From positions 3,222,098-3,286,097 of the forward strand of contig QXEO01000722.1 in assembly GCA_007115705.1 (NCBI GenBank): a stretch of DNA of 64,000 nucleotides. Direction: 5' to 3'. Every line of letters begins with the position of its first letter. Positions within the stretch are counted from its first letter, which is position 1. Below, one piece after another: positions 35,488-46,887 of the stretch. The translations under genes were made by a program, and so were the position numbers. The notes under the pieces were generated by a model. It saw only the letters and a list, made by a program, of their open reading frames with translations. It was not told where the DNA came from and searched no databases. This stretch comes from Dactylis glomerata. Taxonomy: Eukaryota; Streptophyta; Magnoliopsida; Poales; Poaceae.

Positions 35488-36880
35488 TGATACGTCCAAA
35501 ACGTATCTACTTTCCCAAACACTTTTGCTATTGTTTCTCCTCTAATTTGTGTGTTTTGAATATAACTAACACGAACTAACGCTGTTTTCAGCAGAATTGC
35601 TCTGGTGTCTCGTTTTTGTGCAGAAATCCGACTTTTAGGAAAAATCCTAGAAAATATTGCAAAAATTCTATTTTGCTAGAAGACCCACAGAGCCAGAAGG
35701 AGAGACGAAGGGGGCAGTGGCCTGGGCTCACCACCAGGGGCGCGGCCCAGCCCTGGCCGCGCCCACCTGTGGTGAGGCCGCCTCGGCCGTCGCCTCGACC
35801 CGTCCTTCCGCCTACATATACCCTCTGACCTGAAACAACGGGGGGTTCAACGTTTTTCCCAGATAGACTTCCGCTGCGCTGCCACCATCAGAAACCGCGA
35901 TTCAGAACCAGAAACTTCGTTCTGGCACCCTGCCGGGATGGAGATTTGGAGGAGATCTTCATCACCACCATCACCGATGACTCTCCATCAACCATGCATG
36001 ACTCCCCCATCCATGTGTGAGTAATTCCCGCTGTAGGCGAAGGGGATGGTAGGGATTGAATGAGATCATTCATGTAATTTGATATGAGATTGTTAGGGCA
36101 TAGTGCCTAGTATCTTTTATTAGTGCTTATGACATTGTTGCAACTTGTTGTGCTTAATGCTTATCACTTTGGGCCCGAGTGCCATGATTTCAGATCTGAA
36201 CATGTTATTCTTATATGATGATACTTGTTGTTTATGGTCTTATCTACAAGTTGTATACACATATTGTTGTCCGGAACCCGAGGCCCTAAAGTGACAGAAA
36301 TTGGGATAACCAGAGGGGATGGCTATGATGTGAGGATCACATGTGTTCACCGAGTGCAAATGCTTTGCTCCGGTACTTTATTAAAAGGAGTACCTTAATT
36401 ACCACTAGTTTCTCTTGAGGCCCTGCTGCAACAGGCTGGTAGGACAAAAGATGTCCTGCAAGTTTCTCATTGCGAGCACGTACGACTATATACGGAACAC
36501 ATGCCTATGATTGTTAGTACTAGGATGCTTTATATTATTTATCTGCAATGCCCATGTCTCACTGATTTCATGAATTATCTTATCCATGCAACGCCCATAC
36601 ATCCATCCCTATTCCTACAGTATTCCATCCTACTGTTTACTATTGCTACTATTACCGCTTTTATTTTACTACTGTTGTTACTATTTCACTACTATCACCA
36701 CTATAAAACTGTTGCTACTGATAAACCGCTGCGAGCAAGTTTGTTTCCAGCTGTAGCTGAATTGACAACTCATCTGTTAAGGCTTATAAATATTCTTTGG
36801 CTCCCCTTGTGTCGAATCAATAAATTTGGGTTTTACTTCCCTCGAAGACTGTTGCGATCCCCTATACTTGTGGGTCATCA
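35488..36880 (+). repeat. 3' LTR of element A, full length
   Basis: 1393 bp, TGATACGTCC...GGGTCATCA, followed by the GCCTT duplication. A CTACATATACCCTC TATA-like region lies near 35812. Later reading frames (for example 36501-36899) are not supported as genes. Confidence 0.88.
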
Positions 36881-38236
36881 GCCTTCAGCTCAAGCATGAT
36901 CCTCATGAGGGCACAATGATCTAGGTAGGCATATTGGATAGGCTTAGCTTGATGCTCTACTGAGCATCCACTAAGAAAAAGGGTTCTCAAGGGTAGGCTA
37001 AGTTTGATGCTCTTGATGGCATCCAAGAAAAAGGGTTGGATGCACTTGTTAAGCAAGACATCTCTACTCATTTGCAGCTTTGTAACAACTATTTTAGTAT
37101 GCACTTTTCTTTAAAAGTAGGTAAACATGCATTATAAAACTGGGTAATGGTATGATCAAAAGATGGCTTGCCAGGCTTGGCAGCATCATATTGGTCTTCA
37201 TCTTCATCTTGGGTTGAGTAGTCTCCATCACCATTGCTTGGTTGACTTCAGGATCCATTCTCCTTACTCTCGTTGTCTTCTAATTGTCGAAAAAAAGCAT
37301 ACAATCACCACACAATTCACAAACAACACCTATTCACTCAAATAAGGATACCGGGGTAAGGGAAGCGATCTAGGAAGTCTATGGAGAGTGGTTTCGAAGA
37401 TACTTGAGTTCCAAGGGATGCGATTATTGAGTTGTTGTATTTAGGTAGGGTTCATTTATTTTGGATCATGAAAATATCTCCTACAAGTACCTATTGACCA
37501 AGGTCATAAGTAGATATTCAAGATTAGGGTTTTCAACAAAGTGGTTTTATATCCATTTGACTTATTTTGAATTATTGGTGCAAGTTTCAATATGGAAATC
37601 ACTATTGCTTAGGATTGAAATATTGTTTATTATGGCTATAAGTTAAAACTGAACAAAGTCAATTGACTTAGATGTATATTTTAATTTGTGGATTAACAGA
37701 GGTGGTTTCAACTAATTTTGATTTATAAATATGTGTCTATGAATTTCCTAACTTAGAGATGGGTACTTAATCAAAATTTTAATCCTAACTATTCTCTGTA
37801 ATTATAAAGTGGGATTTATTTGAATATCCAATTAGATATTTCATTTTGTGATGTTTGAGAATTGGATTGACATCGTTTGAAATTTTATTTGATTTTATAT
37901 AATATTTCTAAGGTTAAAAACCTCTTGTATTTTTATTTTTTTCTGGATTTAATCTATATTTCTAAATAGGTTCAAACCACTTCAAGAGGATAGACAAAGT
38001 TTCAAGCTTTCCATGGAATATTTATTTGCTATTTTTGGGTGCCTAAATCTCTGGGAATATTTATTTCCATGGAATTATTAAATTGATTCTCTAAAAAAAA
38101 CAATAAACGGATGGAATTTGAAACGGTTCGAGAAACGAAGCCAGGCCAGCCCGTTAGCGCGTCCGTCCGCGTGGGAGGAAAAAAATATGAAGGGGTACAG
38201 GGGAATCTGGTCCGTCCGATCCGGACCAGATCCGAC
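36881..38236 (-). repeat. Unit D, copy 2, last part
   Basis: GCCTTCAGCTCAAGC... matches 4908-6265 of copy 1 with scattered changes and ends at ATCCGGACCAGATCCGA, where the two copies diverge. Adding the three parts of copy 2 gives about 2.78 kb, the same as copy 1. AT-rich, with no gene. Confidence 0.8.
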
Positions 38237-39007
38237 GGCTCTAGGCCGTCTTCCCCAGGTCGACGGAAACATGCAAGATAGAGGGACAGAGAGGGGAGGC
38301 AGAGCTCGAGGGGGCTCATCGGAGCGGCGAGAGGAGGCAAGGTGCTGTCCAGGAGGTGGCGGTGGGTCTTCTCGGCCACCCTGGAGAGATGGCGCGGTGG
38401 GAGAGGGTTCGGTTTGCCGGGAACGGCGATGGCCGGGGCGGCAATCTGCGGGGACAGCATGGCCGGCGAGCTCGAACTATGGAGAGAGTGAACTAGAGAG
38501 TATGTCTAGGAGGTATAGTGAGGTGGTGTGAGCTCGAATGCATGCTCGGGAACAGCTTTTATAGGTCAGTGAGGTGGTATGGGAGGGTGCCCTGGGGCGG
38601 CGGAGCATCGTGCCCTCGGGTAAAGAGAAGGGGAGAGAGAGCTTTCAGGTGGCTGCCTTGGATGGCGGAGCACCCGAAAGGATCTCAGGAGTGTCAGGAT
38701 AGGGCAAGGCTCACGGATTCAGTGGGGGAGCTCGAGGGGAGGTGGTGGCAATTTTCCTCGGTTCTCCGGTCAGGTTAGGTCGAGGGCAGGTAAAGGGAGA
38801 AGGAGGAGGGCAAGTGGGAGAGCGCAGGGCAGTTTCTAAAGCAAGTTGGTCTGCCCTCATGGCGGCTGGACACGGCTGCCCACTTGCATCTACTTCGGTT
38901 TGATTCTTGCACGTCAGGCGTTTGACACAATGCCCGCAAGAGTAGTAGACTTGTTGAGGAACCTGCCAAGGTCTCTCAGCTGAGACCTTGATAGCTTCGG
39001 AGACTAG
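38237..39007 (-). other. GC-rich extension of unit D copy 2
   Basis: The sequence is not present in copy 1. On the minus strand a TATAAAAG (about 38555-38562) is followed downstream by CT-rich sequence, which would fit the promoter/leader part of a minus-strand LTR. The accidental open frames here (38029-38460 minus, 38118-38531 plus, 38711-39121 minus) resemble nothing I know. Confidence 0.4.
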
Positions 39008-39838
39008 TGTCGGGGGGATGACCCCCGGTAGGGTCAAGCTACTGTTAAAAGACAAGATAAAGGGTTGACCCAGAGAGGGTTGATCGGCATATAGTGTCAG
39101 GGCCTGGCCGGCATATACCAAAATAACATGGCCGGCATATAGAATATGCCGGTGTAACTTGGTTGATACTTTGTGCAGGTAGAAGAGCGGGCCGGCTTAA
39201 CCCGGCCTAGAGCAGATGATCCGGCACATGGTTCCGGGATAGGGCCAACGGTCTTATCCTGGTGCCTAAAGTCAACTATCGGGTCACTTCCCTACAATCA
39301 CAGAGAGCATTATCATCATCATGGAGCAAGCATGCTGCTGATAGTATGTACAGTGGCGGTATATCAACCACCACTAACTATACTGTCCTCTATGGTATGG
39401 TCAAGATCAAGCAAGTACAGGCATGTTGTGTCCCATCGAGGGCAAAGGAGCAGAAGCACGCTCGCCCACTCTGTTGTCTGTAGCATATGGCCTGTAGCCA
39501 CCACATGACCATTGTAACCCTGGGCACCAGTATATAAGGTGTCCTAGGGCACCCTAGCAAGGGGTTGAGCCCTTAGTAGTTCATCAGTTGATAGTTCATC
39601 TTCCTCCTTGAGCAGAGAGCTCGAGGTGCACCATTGTTGTACCACCCATCGATCTATATATAAAAAGAATAGTGCAGGAGTAGGGGTTTTATCTCCTTAC
39701 GATAGCCTCGGACCTAGGTAGCCGCTGTGTTCATCTTTGTCATGTTTTTCAGTGCGTTTCCCTCCTCCGAATCCTCTAGCGTACACTTGGCCCCAATTTA
39801 AGCCTACCCACGGCATATTTTGTTTCACCACGATGACA
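39008..39838 (+). repeat. Solo LTR (F) of a TGTCGGGGGGATGA-type retrotransposon
   Basis: It starts TGTCGGGGGGATGACCCCCGG and ends TTTCACCACGATGACA (831 bp), with a TATA-like AGTATATAAGG near 39530 and a leader after it. No internal region or second LTR follows, so it is a solo LTR or an end fragment. The 5 bases on each side (ACTAG and AGAAG) do not match. Confidence 0.7.
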
Positions 39839-39884
39839 AGAAGACTATATTATTTTTATCGGATAAAAGAGGTGGTGAGCGGTG

Positions 39885-41518
39885 TGATACGTCTCCAACG
39901 TATCCATAATTTTTGATGCTCCATGCTTGTTTTTACACCATTTGCCTAATGTTTCGTTACACTTCGTGGCACTTTTATGCATTTTCCGGAACTAACCTAT
40001 TAACAAGTTGCCACAGTGCCAGTTCCCTGTTTTTTGCTGTTTTTGTGTTTCAGAAAAGTTACACAGGAAATATTCTCGGAATTGGACGAAACCAAAGCCA
40101 GTCGTCCAGATATTTCACGGAGCTTCCAGAGAACCGAAGAGGAGACGGAGTGGGGCCATGAGGGGCCCTCACACCAGGGCAGCGCGGCCCAGCCCCTGGC
40201 CGCGCCCCCTATGTGTGAGGCCGCCTCGGTCCACTTCTGACGATGTCCCTTCACTTATAAAGACCCCCCGACAGGAAAAACCTAAGTACCTGATCAATTT
40301 TCTAGAAACACATCGCGATCCGCCGCCGTCATCGAACCGAGATCGGGAGGGTCCAGAAGCTCTTCCCGGCACCCTGCCGGAGAGGGGAATCACCACCGGA
40401 GGTCTTTTTCATCGCCATGCTTGCCTCTGGAGCGATGAGTGAGTAGTCTACCTTGGACTATGGGTCCATAGCAGTAGCTAGATGGTTGTCTCCTCCACCA
40501 TGTGCTTCATGTTTAGATCTCATGAGCTGCCCTACATGATCGAGATCACCGTTATGTAATTCTACATGTTTGGTTTGTTCGGATCCGATGAATATTGGTG
40601 TTATGATTGAGTTGCTATACTAAAATATATCTTATGTTATCTCTATGTTGTTTATGATCTTGCATGCTCTCCGTTGTTAGTAGCTATCTTGGCCGAGTAG
40701 TTGCTAGTAACTCCAAGAGGGGGTATTTATGCTCGATAGTGGGTTCATGCCTCTATTTAACCTGGGGGAGTGACAGAAACATCTAAGGTTGTAGATGTGC
40801 TGTTGCTACTAGGGAGAAAACAACATTCATATGCTCAAGGGCATATGCTTTGTTTACATTACACACTTTGCTTAATGCAATTATCTGTTGTTCGCAACTT
40901 AATACTCATGGGGTGTTCGGACGATATCCCCGTGGGTGGATCATTAATCATAGATGCAGTTGGATGGCGGTCTATGTATTTTGTTGTAATGCCCAGAGTA
41001 AATCGCATAGTGATCTTCTTGACATATCACGTTTATCTTTATTCTATCAATTGCCCAACTGTAATTTGTTTACCCAGCATGTGTTATTTTATCTTATGGA
41101 GAGACACCACTAGTGAACTATGGACCCCGGTCCTATTTCCATCATATTGCTATCACATGTTTACTTTACTCGCACTGTTTACTTTACTCGCATACTATTA
41201 TCACTTTCCACTCGATACGCTCATACCCTTTGTTTCAAGCAAACCGGTGAGATTGACAACCTCATCGCAAGTTGGGAACAAAGTATTTGGTTGTGTGTGT
41301 GCAGGTTCCATGTTGCTGCTCGCAAAGCAAAGCTTGGACGAGGCGCCATATAAATTGTCCAGAGCTGTCGCGAAGCTTGCAAGCATCACCTTCAGTCATT
41401 TGTCTCTCCTCTCCTGATCGACATACCTTGGTTTCTTAACTGAGGGAAAACCTTGCTGCTATATTCATCACACCTTCATCTTGGGGTTCCCAACGGTCTG
41501 GTCATCAACCAGGCATCA
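39885..41518 (+). repeat. 5' LTR of B1
   Basis: TGATACGTCTCCAACG...CCAGGCATCA. It contains ACTTATAAAGACC near 40254 as the likely TATA region. Open frames within it (such as 40770-41417) recur in every LTR of this type and are not genes. Confidence 0.9.
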
Positions 41519-41528
41519 AGCTCTTTTC

Positions 41529-41546
41529 TGGCGCCATTGCCGGGGA
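41529..41546 (+). other. Primer-binding site of B1 (tRNA-Asp type)
   Basis: TGGCGCCATTGCCGGGG begins 11 bp after the LTR. It is complementary to the 3' end of plant aspartate tRNA with one mismatch; in B2 the same site (61768) reads TGGCGCCGTTGCC. Confidence 0.75.
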
Positions 41547-41706
41547 GGAAGTAGAAGACTTCTGCAAGGGGAGTTTTTCGCACACACATCCTTTACTTTG
41601 TTTATTGTTTTGCTTTACTTTATTTATTTTTACCTGCATCGTTTTATCAAAAACCCAAAAAAAATTAGAATCCTTGGTAGTTGTTATTTCTTTACTTTAG
41701 TTCATC

Positions 41707-42318
41707 ATGTTGTTCCCTAAGTTTGTTTTGGAGGACCTCTCAGTAGGTAGTGGTTCAATTATTGGGAAAGATAACATTGAGGAGTTCTTTAATCACATTA
41801 GTATGCATAAAGAAGTTGAGAAAAAGTCTTTGGTTGAGCAAGATCCTAGTTATGAAGTTGCTTCCTATTATTTAGTTCACATGTTAGAAGCTAGGTTTGC
41901 TAATCTTAATCCCTTTTTGCAATACATGTTCCTTAAGCTTCATGAAATTGAAGATCCTGAAAAGAAAGCTTTCATTTTGGAAACTATGCGCTTAGAATTT
42001 AAAGATGTTGCCAATGAGGCTAGAAAAGTTTTTAAGAAATTCAATAAGCTTGGCTCACCTGTAATGGTTGTTGGCACACCCAATGAAGATTTTAGAGTGC
42101 CAATACCTTATAAACTTTCAGGAATACATGATGTTTGGGAAAATAATTCTAGTTGGATTTGTCCTGAAAATCCTTTCGATGAAAGTAGTGTACCAAAGCA
42201 TGATCATAAAGGATCTTCAAAAACTCATTTGGACATAATTCCTTTCATTGTTGAAAAGACTCCTATTGTGGATCCCGATGCTTCTTTCATAATTACTTCA
42301 TCTCTTGATGTTACTTGA
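41707..42318 (+). CDS. Conserved ~200-residue protein of B-type retrotransposons, unknown function
   Basis: Open frame of 203 codons beginning MLFPKFVLEDLSVGSGSIIG, 188 bp after the 5' LTR. B2 encodes a clear homologue (61937-62530, 197 residues, MLFPKYILEDLSVG...). Conserved blocks are NIEEFFNHI, YEVAS.YLVHMLEARFA.LNPF, the charged stretch EKKAFILET.R.EF, ARKVFK.FNKLGS, and SSVPK.DHKGSSKTHLD near the end. It is mainly helical and charged in the middle. I see no zinc knuckle, signal peptide or membrane segment. Its position fits a gag-like or RNA-packaging role, but that is inference. Both copies are uninterrupted, while longer elements nearby are full of stops. Confidence 0.7.
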   Translation: MLFPKFVLEDLSVGSGSIIGKDNIEEFFNHISMHKEVEKKSLVEQDPSYEVASYYLVHMLEARFANLNPFLQYMFLKLHEIEDPEKKAFILETMRLEFKDVANEARKVFKKFNKLGSPVMVVGTPNEDFRVPIPYKLSGIHDVWENNSSWICPENPFDESSVPKHDHKGSSKTHLDIIPFIVEKTPIVDPDASFIITSSLDVT

Positions 42319-42332
42319 TTTGCAATTTTCTG

Positions 42333-42381
42333 CGCCTAGCTCAACGGCGTTAAAGAAAAGCACTCTTGGGAGATAACCCAA
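42333..42381 (+). promoter_or_regulatory. Paired-hairpin motif after the B1 reading frame
   Basis: CGCC-TAGCTCAACG-GCG forms a short stem (42333-42349). It is followed 16 bases later by TTGGG-AGATAA-CCCAA (42366-42381). The same two stems with the same spacing occur in B2 (62544-62592). It lies 15-65 bases after the stop codon. The function is unknown. Confidence 0.5.
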
Positions 42382-45234
42382 TGTTTTATTTTCAGTACTT
42401 TTTCTTTTATTTGAGTCTTGGAAGTCATTACTACTGTAATGACCGCTCCTTATCCTTTTTATTTCATTGTTGTGCCAAGAGAAGCCTCTAATTTGAGTGA
42501 GGTAAGATTTGGGGATGTTGCTGTCCTGAAACTGTTTTCGGTGCTGCACCATAAAAATTCGTAAAAATTCTATGTATATCTTTTGGACCTGCGATTTGTT
42601 GTGCATATTCCCTAGGTTATATCCAAACTTTCATTAGTTTAAGACTTTTTGATTTGAGCAACAGAAAATCCCTCAAAAATTCGACCTTTGTCAGCTGTTC
42701 TATTTTGACAGATTTCTGCCAATATTTGTGTTTGCCGCTTAATCGCTTTCTTTTGAGTTCTTTTGATCACGGAACTTTTGGGGAAGTTGCTACAGTAGTA
42801 TATACTTTATATGTGGTGGTTTTAGGTTGAAACCTGAAGCAAAAGAGGTTTATTATATGTTATGCTACACTAATGTTGCTAATAGAATTGTGTTTAGTTT
42901 TGTATGAAGGAAGTTTTCAAGTGTAGGGATTGGAGAATGATGAGATGAGTTGAAGAATGGACAAAAGCTCAAGCTTGGGGATGCCCATGCATCACCCCAA
43001 GAAATATCCAAGAAGTACATGCATCAAATCTTGGGGATGCCCCCGAGGCACCCCTTCTTCATCGGCAAAAATCAGGTCACCTTTCAAGACACTATATTTT
43101 TATTGCTTTATGCACTATGTGTTTTTCTTGGAGCGTTAGTTGTTTTAGTTTTTGTTGTTAGTTTGGTTTTGTTTGCTGCAATAAATGGTTGGACCCCAAC
43201 AAATTTCTTTTGGATAAGTTGTCTTGCTTTTCATTTGCCAAGAATGCTCCAGTTTTCACTCTTATCAAAAACCGAGAGTTCTTCTTTTTCTGCTACTGCT
43301 TTTGGTTTTTATTTTTTCCTTGATTTGCGTTCAGATCTTCTTATATTTATTCATCAAGGTGTATTTTTGCCTCTGATCTTTATTGGCTTTCATCAAAAGA
43401 GGTGTTTATAAAAAGTTCGAATGGTGTTGGAAAAGAGAAAAGCTTTATGCAAAAAAGTGGTACAAGAAGGAGCTTGTGTAGACTGCGGCTTAGGATTTTT
43501 CATGTCATGCTTGATGTCTTTTTGATAGTATGCTTAGTGGTTTTGCTGTAGCATGACTTGTCTCAAATAACTGAGATTGCTTAATGAGCCTTTGAAAAAA
43601 TCATGCGTTGTTTTAATTATTTGGAAGTATTATTTTGGTTTTCTCCTTGATGCTTTATTTGGGCTGACTTGGCGCATGCTCACACATGTTAGACTCATAA
43701 AAAGTCGCCAATAGCCTCTATGATCATTTAGTTTTTGACTTTTGATGCCATCTTATGCTTCTTTTAATGTCGCTTTGTTGCTTTGCATGATTATGGCCAT
43801 TATTGCTCTCTTAGTTGGTCGCTCCCAGTCTTTTGCTAGCCCTCGCCTTGTACTGAGTATGAGCTCTACTCGTGCATCCAACTCCTAAAAACCAAGTTTT
43901 CCAAAGTGTCCACCATACATACCTACTAGCAATTTGCTATTCCAAGTAAATTTGACTTGCTTTTATTTTCTCTTCAAATTAAACTCTTACCAGTGTTATG
44001 CGAAAATTGGTCAATAAAGCTCTCACGAACCGGAAGGCACACTTTACTTTTTCCTGTTCTTAAAAATTTGACATTGTGGTCTCTTATGTTGAGTTGTTAT
44101 GCTTGCAAGTTGTAAGTTGGAGACTAGCCCAGCCATGCAGTCATGGGCAGGCTTTCAACATTGCACTTCTCTTTTGAGTTGATATCGTGATCTTTTGTTT
44201 ATGGATGCCCGCGGTGTGAAATGAATTGGGAATCTTGTGGGGATCATGGAGTTTGTATATGTGTTAGGGAAACGCCTGGGCCGCCAATCTAAGCCATGCA
44301 TAATTCATGGTGGAAATTTGCAGCATACCCATAGTGGACATTCGAGGATGCATCTCAAAATAAAAAGCTAAACAAATGGTAAATGAAAGAGATGTCGAGG
44401 TGTTCATTGTCTGCTTGTCCTGTCATTTTGATGTGGGCTTGTTCCATGTCATCAGGCACGGAGGTACCCCGTTGGCGGTTCTCGATGATACGTATATACT
44501 TACAATGACAAGAGCCTTGCTTGGGACTCTAAGTAAGAGTAGCATGAGGTTTGGGTACTTGTATTCACGGGACACGAGGTTTTCAACTTATGATTTGTCA
44601 AGCATATGCATCATAATTGTTCTCACATTAACTTTAACCATTCAAGATGCTTATGATGGGGGCAATGAGACCTCAAAGACGGTAAGTACCATAATTTTTG
44701 AAGGTTATAAAACTTGCAATCACTACTTCCCTCCGCGAAGGGCCTTTCTTTTACTTTTATGTCGAGTCACCACCTTCTATCTTTATGCACCATTAAGAGA
44801 GCATAGTTATCATTCTTAGCATAATGTGCATTGTCCCAAAGTTTTCATTGATTGATTCATATTGATTGGTTTCACTTGTTCTTAAATTATTTGTATCTAG
44901 TCGCCCTCTTAAACTTGAAGGTGTCCTATGCATTTATTTTTGCTCTCCATGAAGGACAAGCTAAAAACCATTTGTATGTTTTTCCTTATGATTTGAACAC
45001 ACATTTGACTTTCATTGTTTCATTTTCATGATCTTTTGTTTGTGTTCATTTTCATGTTATAACATGGTTGCTAAGTTTTTATTGTCAAGATTATATCTTT
45101 CATGCCCATGTTTTAAGTTCTTTTGATCCCAGCTCACAAATGCTTACATATGTGATCAAGATTGTGTAGGTGCATGTCACCTCAAAAATTATTTCTTTTG
45201 TTATCACTTACCTACTCGAGGACGAGCAGGAGTT
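42382..45234 (+). other. Untranslated internal region of B1
   Basis: About 2.85 kb with no supported gene. Two polypurine-like motifs with foldback neighbours lie at 42971-42986 (AAGCTTGGGGATGCCC) and 43027-43044. The region 43780-43960 and 44720-44830 shares blocks with elements A and C. Short open frames at 42950-43411 and 44376-44819 are not convincingly coding. Confidence 0.6.
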
Positions 45235-45248
45235 AAGCTTGGGGATGC
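45235..45248 (+). other. Polypurine tract of B1
   Basis: AAGCTTGGGGATGC directly precedes TGATACGTCTCC at 45249. Confidence 0.88.
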
Positions 45249-46882
45249 TGATACGTCTCCAACGTATCCATAATTTTTGATGTTCCATGCTAGTTTTTAC
45301 ACCATTTGCCTAATGTTTCGTTACACTTCGTGGCACTTTTGTGCATTTTCCGGAACTAACCTATTAAAAAGTTGCCACAATGCCAGTTCCCTGTTTTCTG
45401 CTGTTTTTGTGTTTCAGAAAAGTTACACAGGAAATATTCTCAGAATTGGACGAAACCAAAGCCAGTCGTCCAGATATTTCACGGAGCTTCCAGAGAACCG
45501 AAGAGGAGACGGAGTGGGGCCACGAGGGGCCCTCACACCAGGGCAGCGCGGCCCAGCCCCTGGTCGCGCCCCCCATGTGTGAGGCCGCCTCGGTCCACTT
45601 CTGACGATGCCCCTTTGCCTATAAAGACCCCCCGACGGGAAAAACCTAAGTACCCAATCAATTTTCCAGAAACACATCGCGATCCGCCGCCGTCGTCGAC
45701 CCGAGATTGGGAGGGTCCAGAAGCTCTTCCCGGCACCCTGCCAGAGAGGGGAATCACCACCGGAGGTCTTCTTCATCGCCATGCTTGCCTCCGGAGCGAT
45801 GAGTGAGTAGTCTACCTTGGACTATGGGTCCATAGCAGTAGCTACATGGTTGTCTCCTCCACCATGTGCTTCATGTTTAGATCTCATGAGCTGCCCTACA
45901 TGATTGAGATCACCGTTATGTAATTCTACATGTTTGGTTTGTTGGGATCCGATGAATATTGGTGTTATGATTGAGTTGCTATACTGAAATATATCTTATG
46001 TTATCTCTATGTTGTTTATGATCTTGCATGCTCTCCGTTGTTAGTAGCTATCTTGGCCGAGTAGTTGCTAGTAACTCCAAGAGGGGGTATTTATGCTCGA
46101 TAGTGGGTTCATGCCTCTATTTAACCTGGGGGAGTGACAGAAACCTCTAAGGTTGTAGATGTGCTGTTGCTACTAGGGAGAAAACAACATTCATATGCTC
46201 AAGGGCATATGCTTTGTTTACATTACACACTTTGCTTAATGCAATTATCTGTTGTTCACAACTTAATACTCATGGGGTGTTCGAACGATATCCCCGTGGG
46301 TGGATTATTAGTCATAGATGCAGTTGGATGGCGGTCTATGTATTTTGTTGTAATGCCCAGAGTAAATCGCATAGTGATCTTCTTGACATATCACGTTTAT
46401 CTTTATTCTATCAATTGCCCAACTGTAATTTGTTTACCCAGCATGTGTTATTTTATCTTATGGAGAGACACCACTAGTGAACTATGGACCCCGGTCCTAT
46501 TTCCATCATATTGCTATCACCTGTTTACTTTACTCGCACTGTTTACTTTACTCGCATACTATTATCACTTTCCACTCGATACGCTCATACCCTTTGTTTC
46601 AAGCAAACCGGTGAGATTGATAACCTCATCGCAAGTTGGGAACAAAGTATTTGGTTGTGTGTGTGCAGGTTCCACGTTGCTGCTCGCAAAGCAAAGCTTG
46701 GACGAGGCGCCATATAAATTGTCCGGAGCTGTCGCAAAGCTTGCAAGCATCACCTTCAGTCGTTTGTCTCTCCTCTCCTGATCGACATACATTGGTTTCT
46801 TAACTGAGGGAAAACCTTGCTGCTATATTCATCACACCTTCCTCTTGGGGTTCCCAACGGGCTGGTCATCAACCAGGCATCA
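45249..46882 (+). repeat. 3' LTR of B1
   Basis: 1634 bp, nearly identical to the 5' LTR. It ends AACCAGGCATCA and is followed by the CGGTG duplication. Confidence 0.9.
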
Positions 46883-46887
46883 CGGTG

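Larger units (their letters stand above)
30575..36880 (+). mobile_element. Non-autonomous LTR retrotransposon (element A) with chimeric 5' LTR
   Basis: It is flanked by perfect 5-bp duplications GCCTT (30570-30574 and 36881-36885) and starts TGATACGTCC. The 3' LTR (35488-36880) is whole. The 5' side has only the first ~670 bp of the same LTR, then switches near 31244 to an LTR of the B/C type. Inside lies one broken reading frame and a long untranslated part that resembles the 3' internal region of B1 and C. No reverse transcriptase or integrase is present. Confidence 0.8.
39885..46882 (+). mobile_element. Complete non-autonomous LTR retrotransposon B1
   Basis: Two LTRs of equal length (39885-41518 and 45249-46882, 1634 bp each) are bounded by a perfect CGGTG duplication (39880-39884 and 46883-46887). 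Inside are a tRNA-Asp-type primer site, one open frame (41707-42318), about 2.9 kb of untranslated DNA, and a polypurine tract. There is no protease, reverse transcriptase or integrase, so it must borrow enzymes from a partner. The near-identical LTRs suggest a fairly recent insertion compared with E. Confidence 0.9.

Noticed and set aside
38118..38531. 137-codon plus frame in GC-rich DNA
   Set aside because: Arginine/glycine-rich low-complexity translation, no homology recognised, overlapping minus frames equally open.
39003..39843. Target-site duplication for solo LTR F
   Set aside because: ACTAG and AGAAG differ at two of five bases; not convincing.
40770..41417. 215-codon open frame recurring at 40770, 46134, 31998 and 60997
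   Set aside because: It lies inside LTRs, recurs only because the LTR recurs, and differs by frame breaks between copies; no protein-like motifs.
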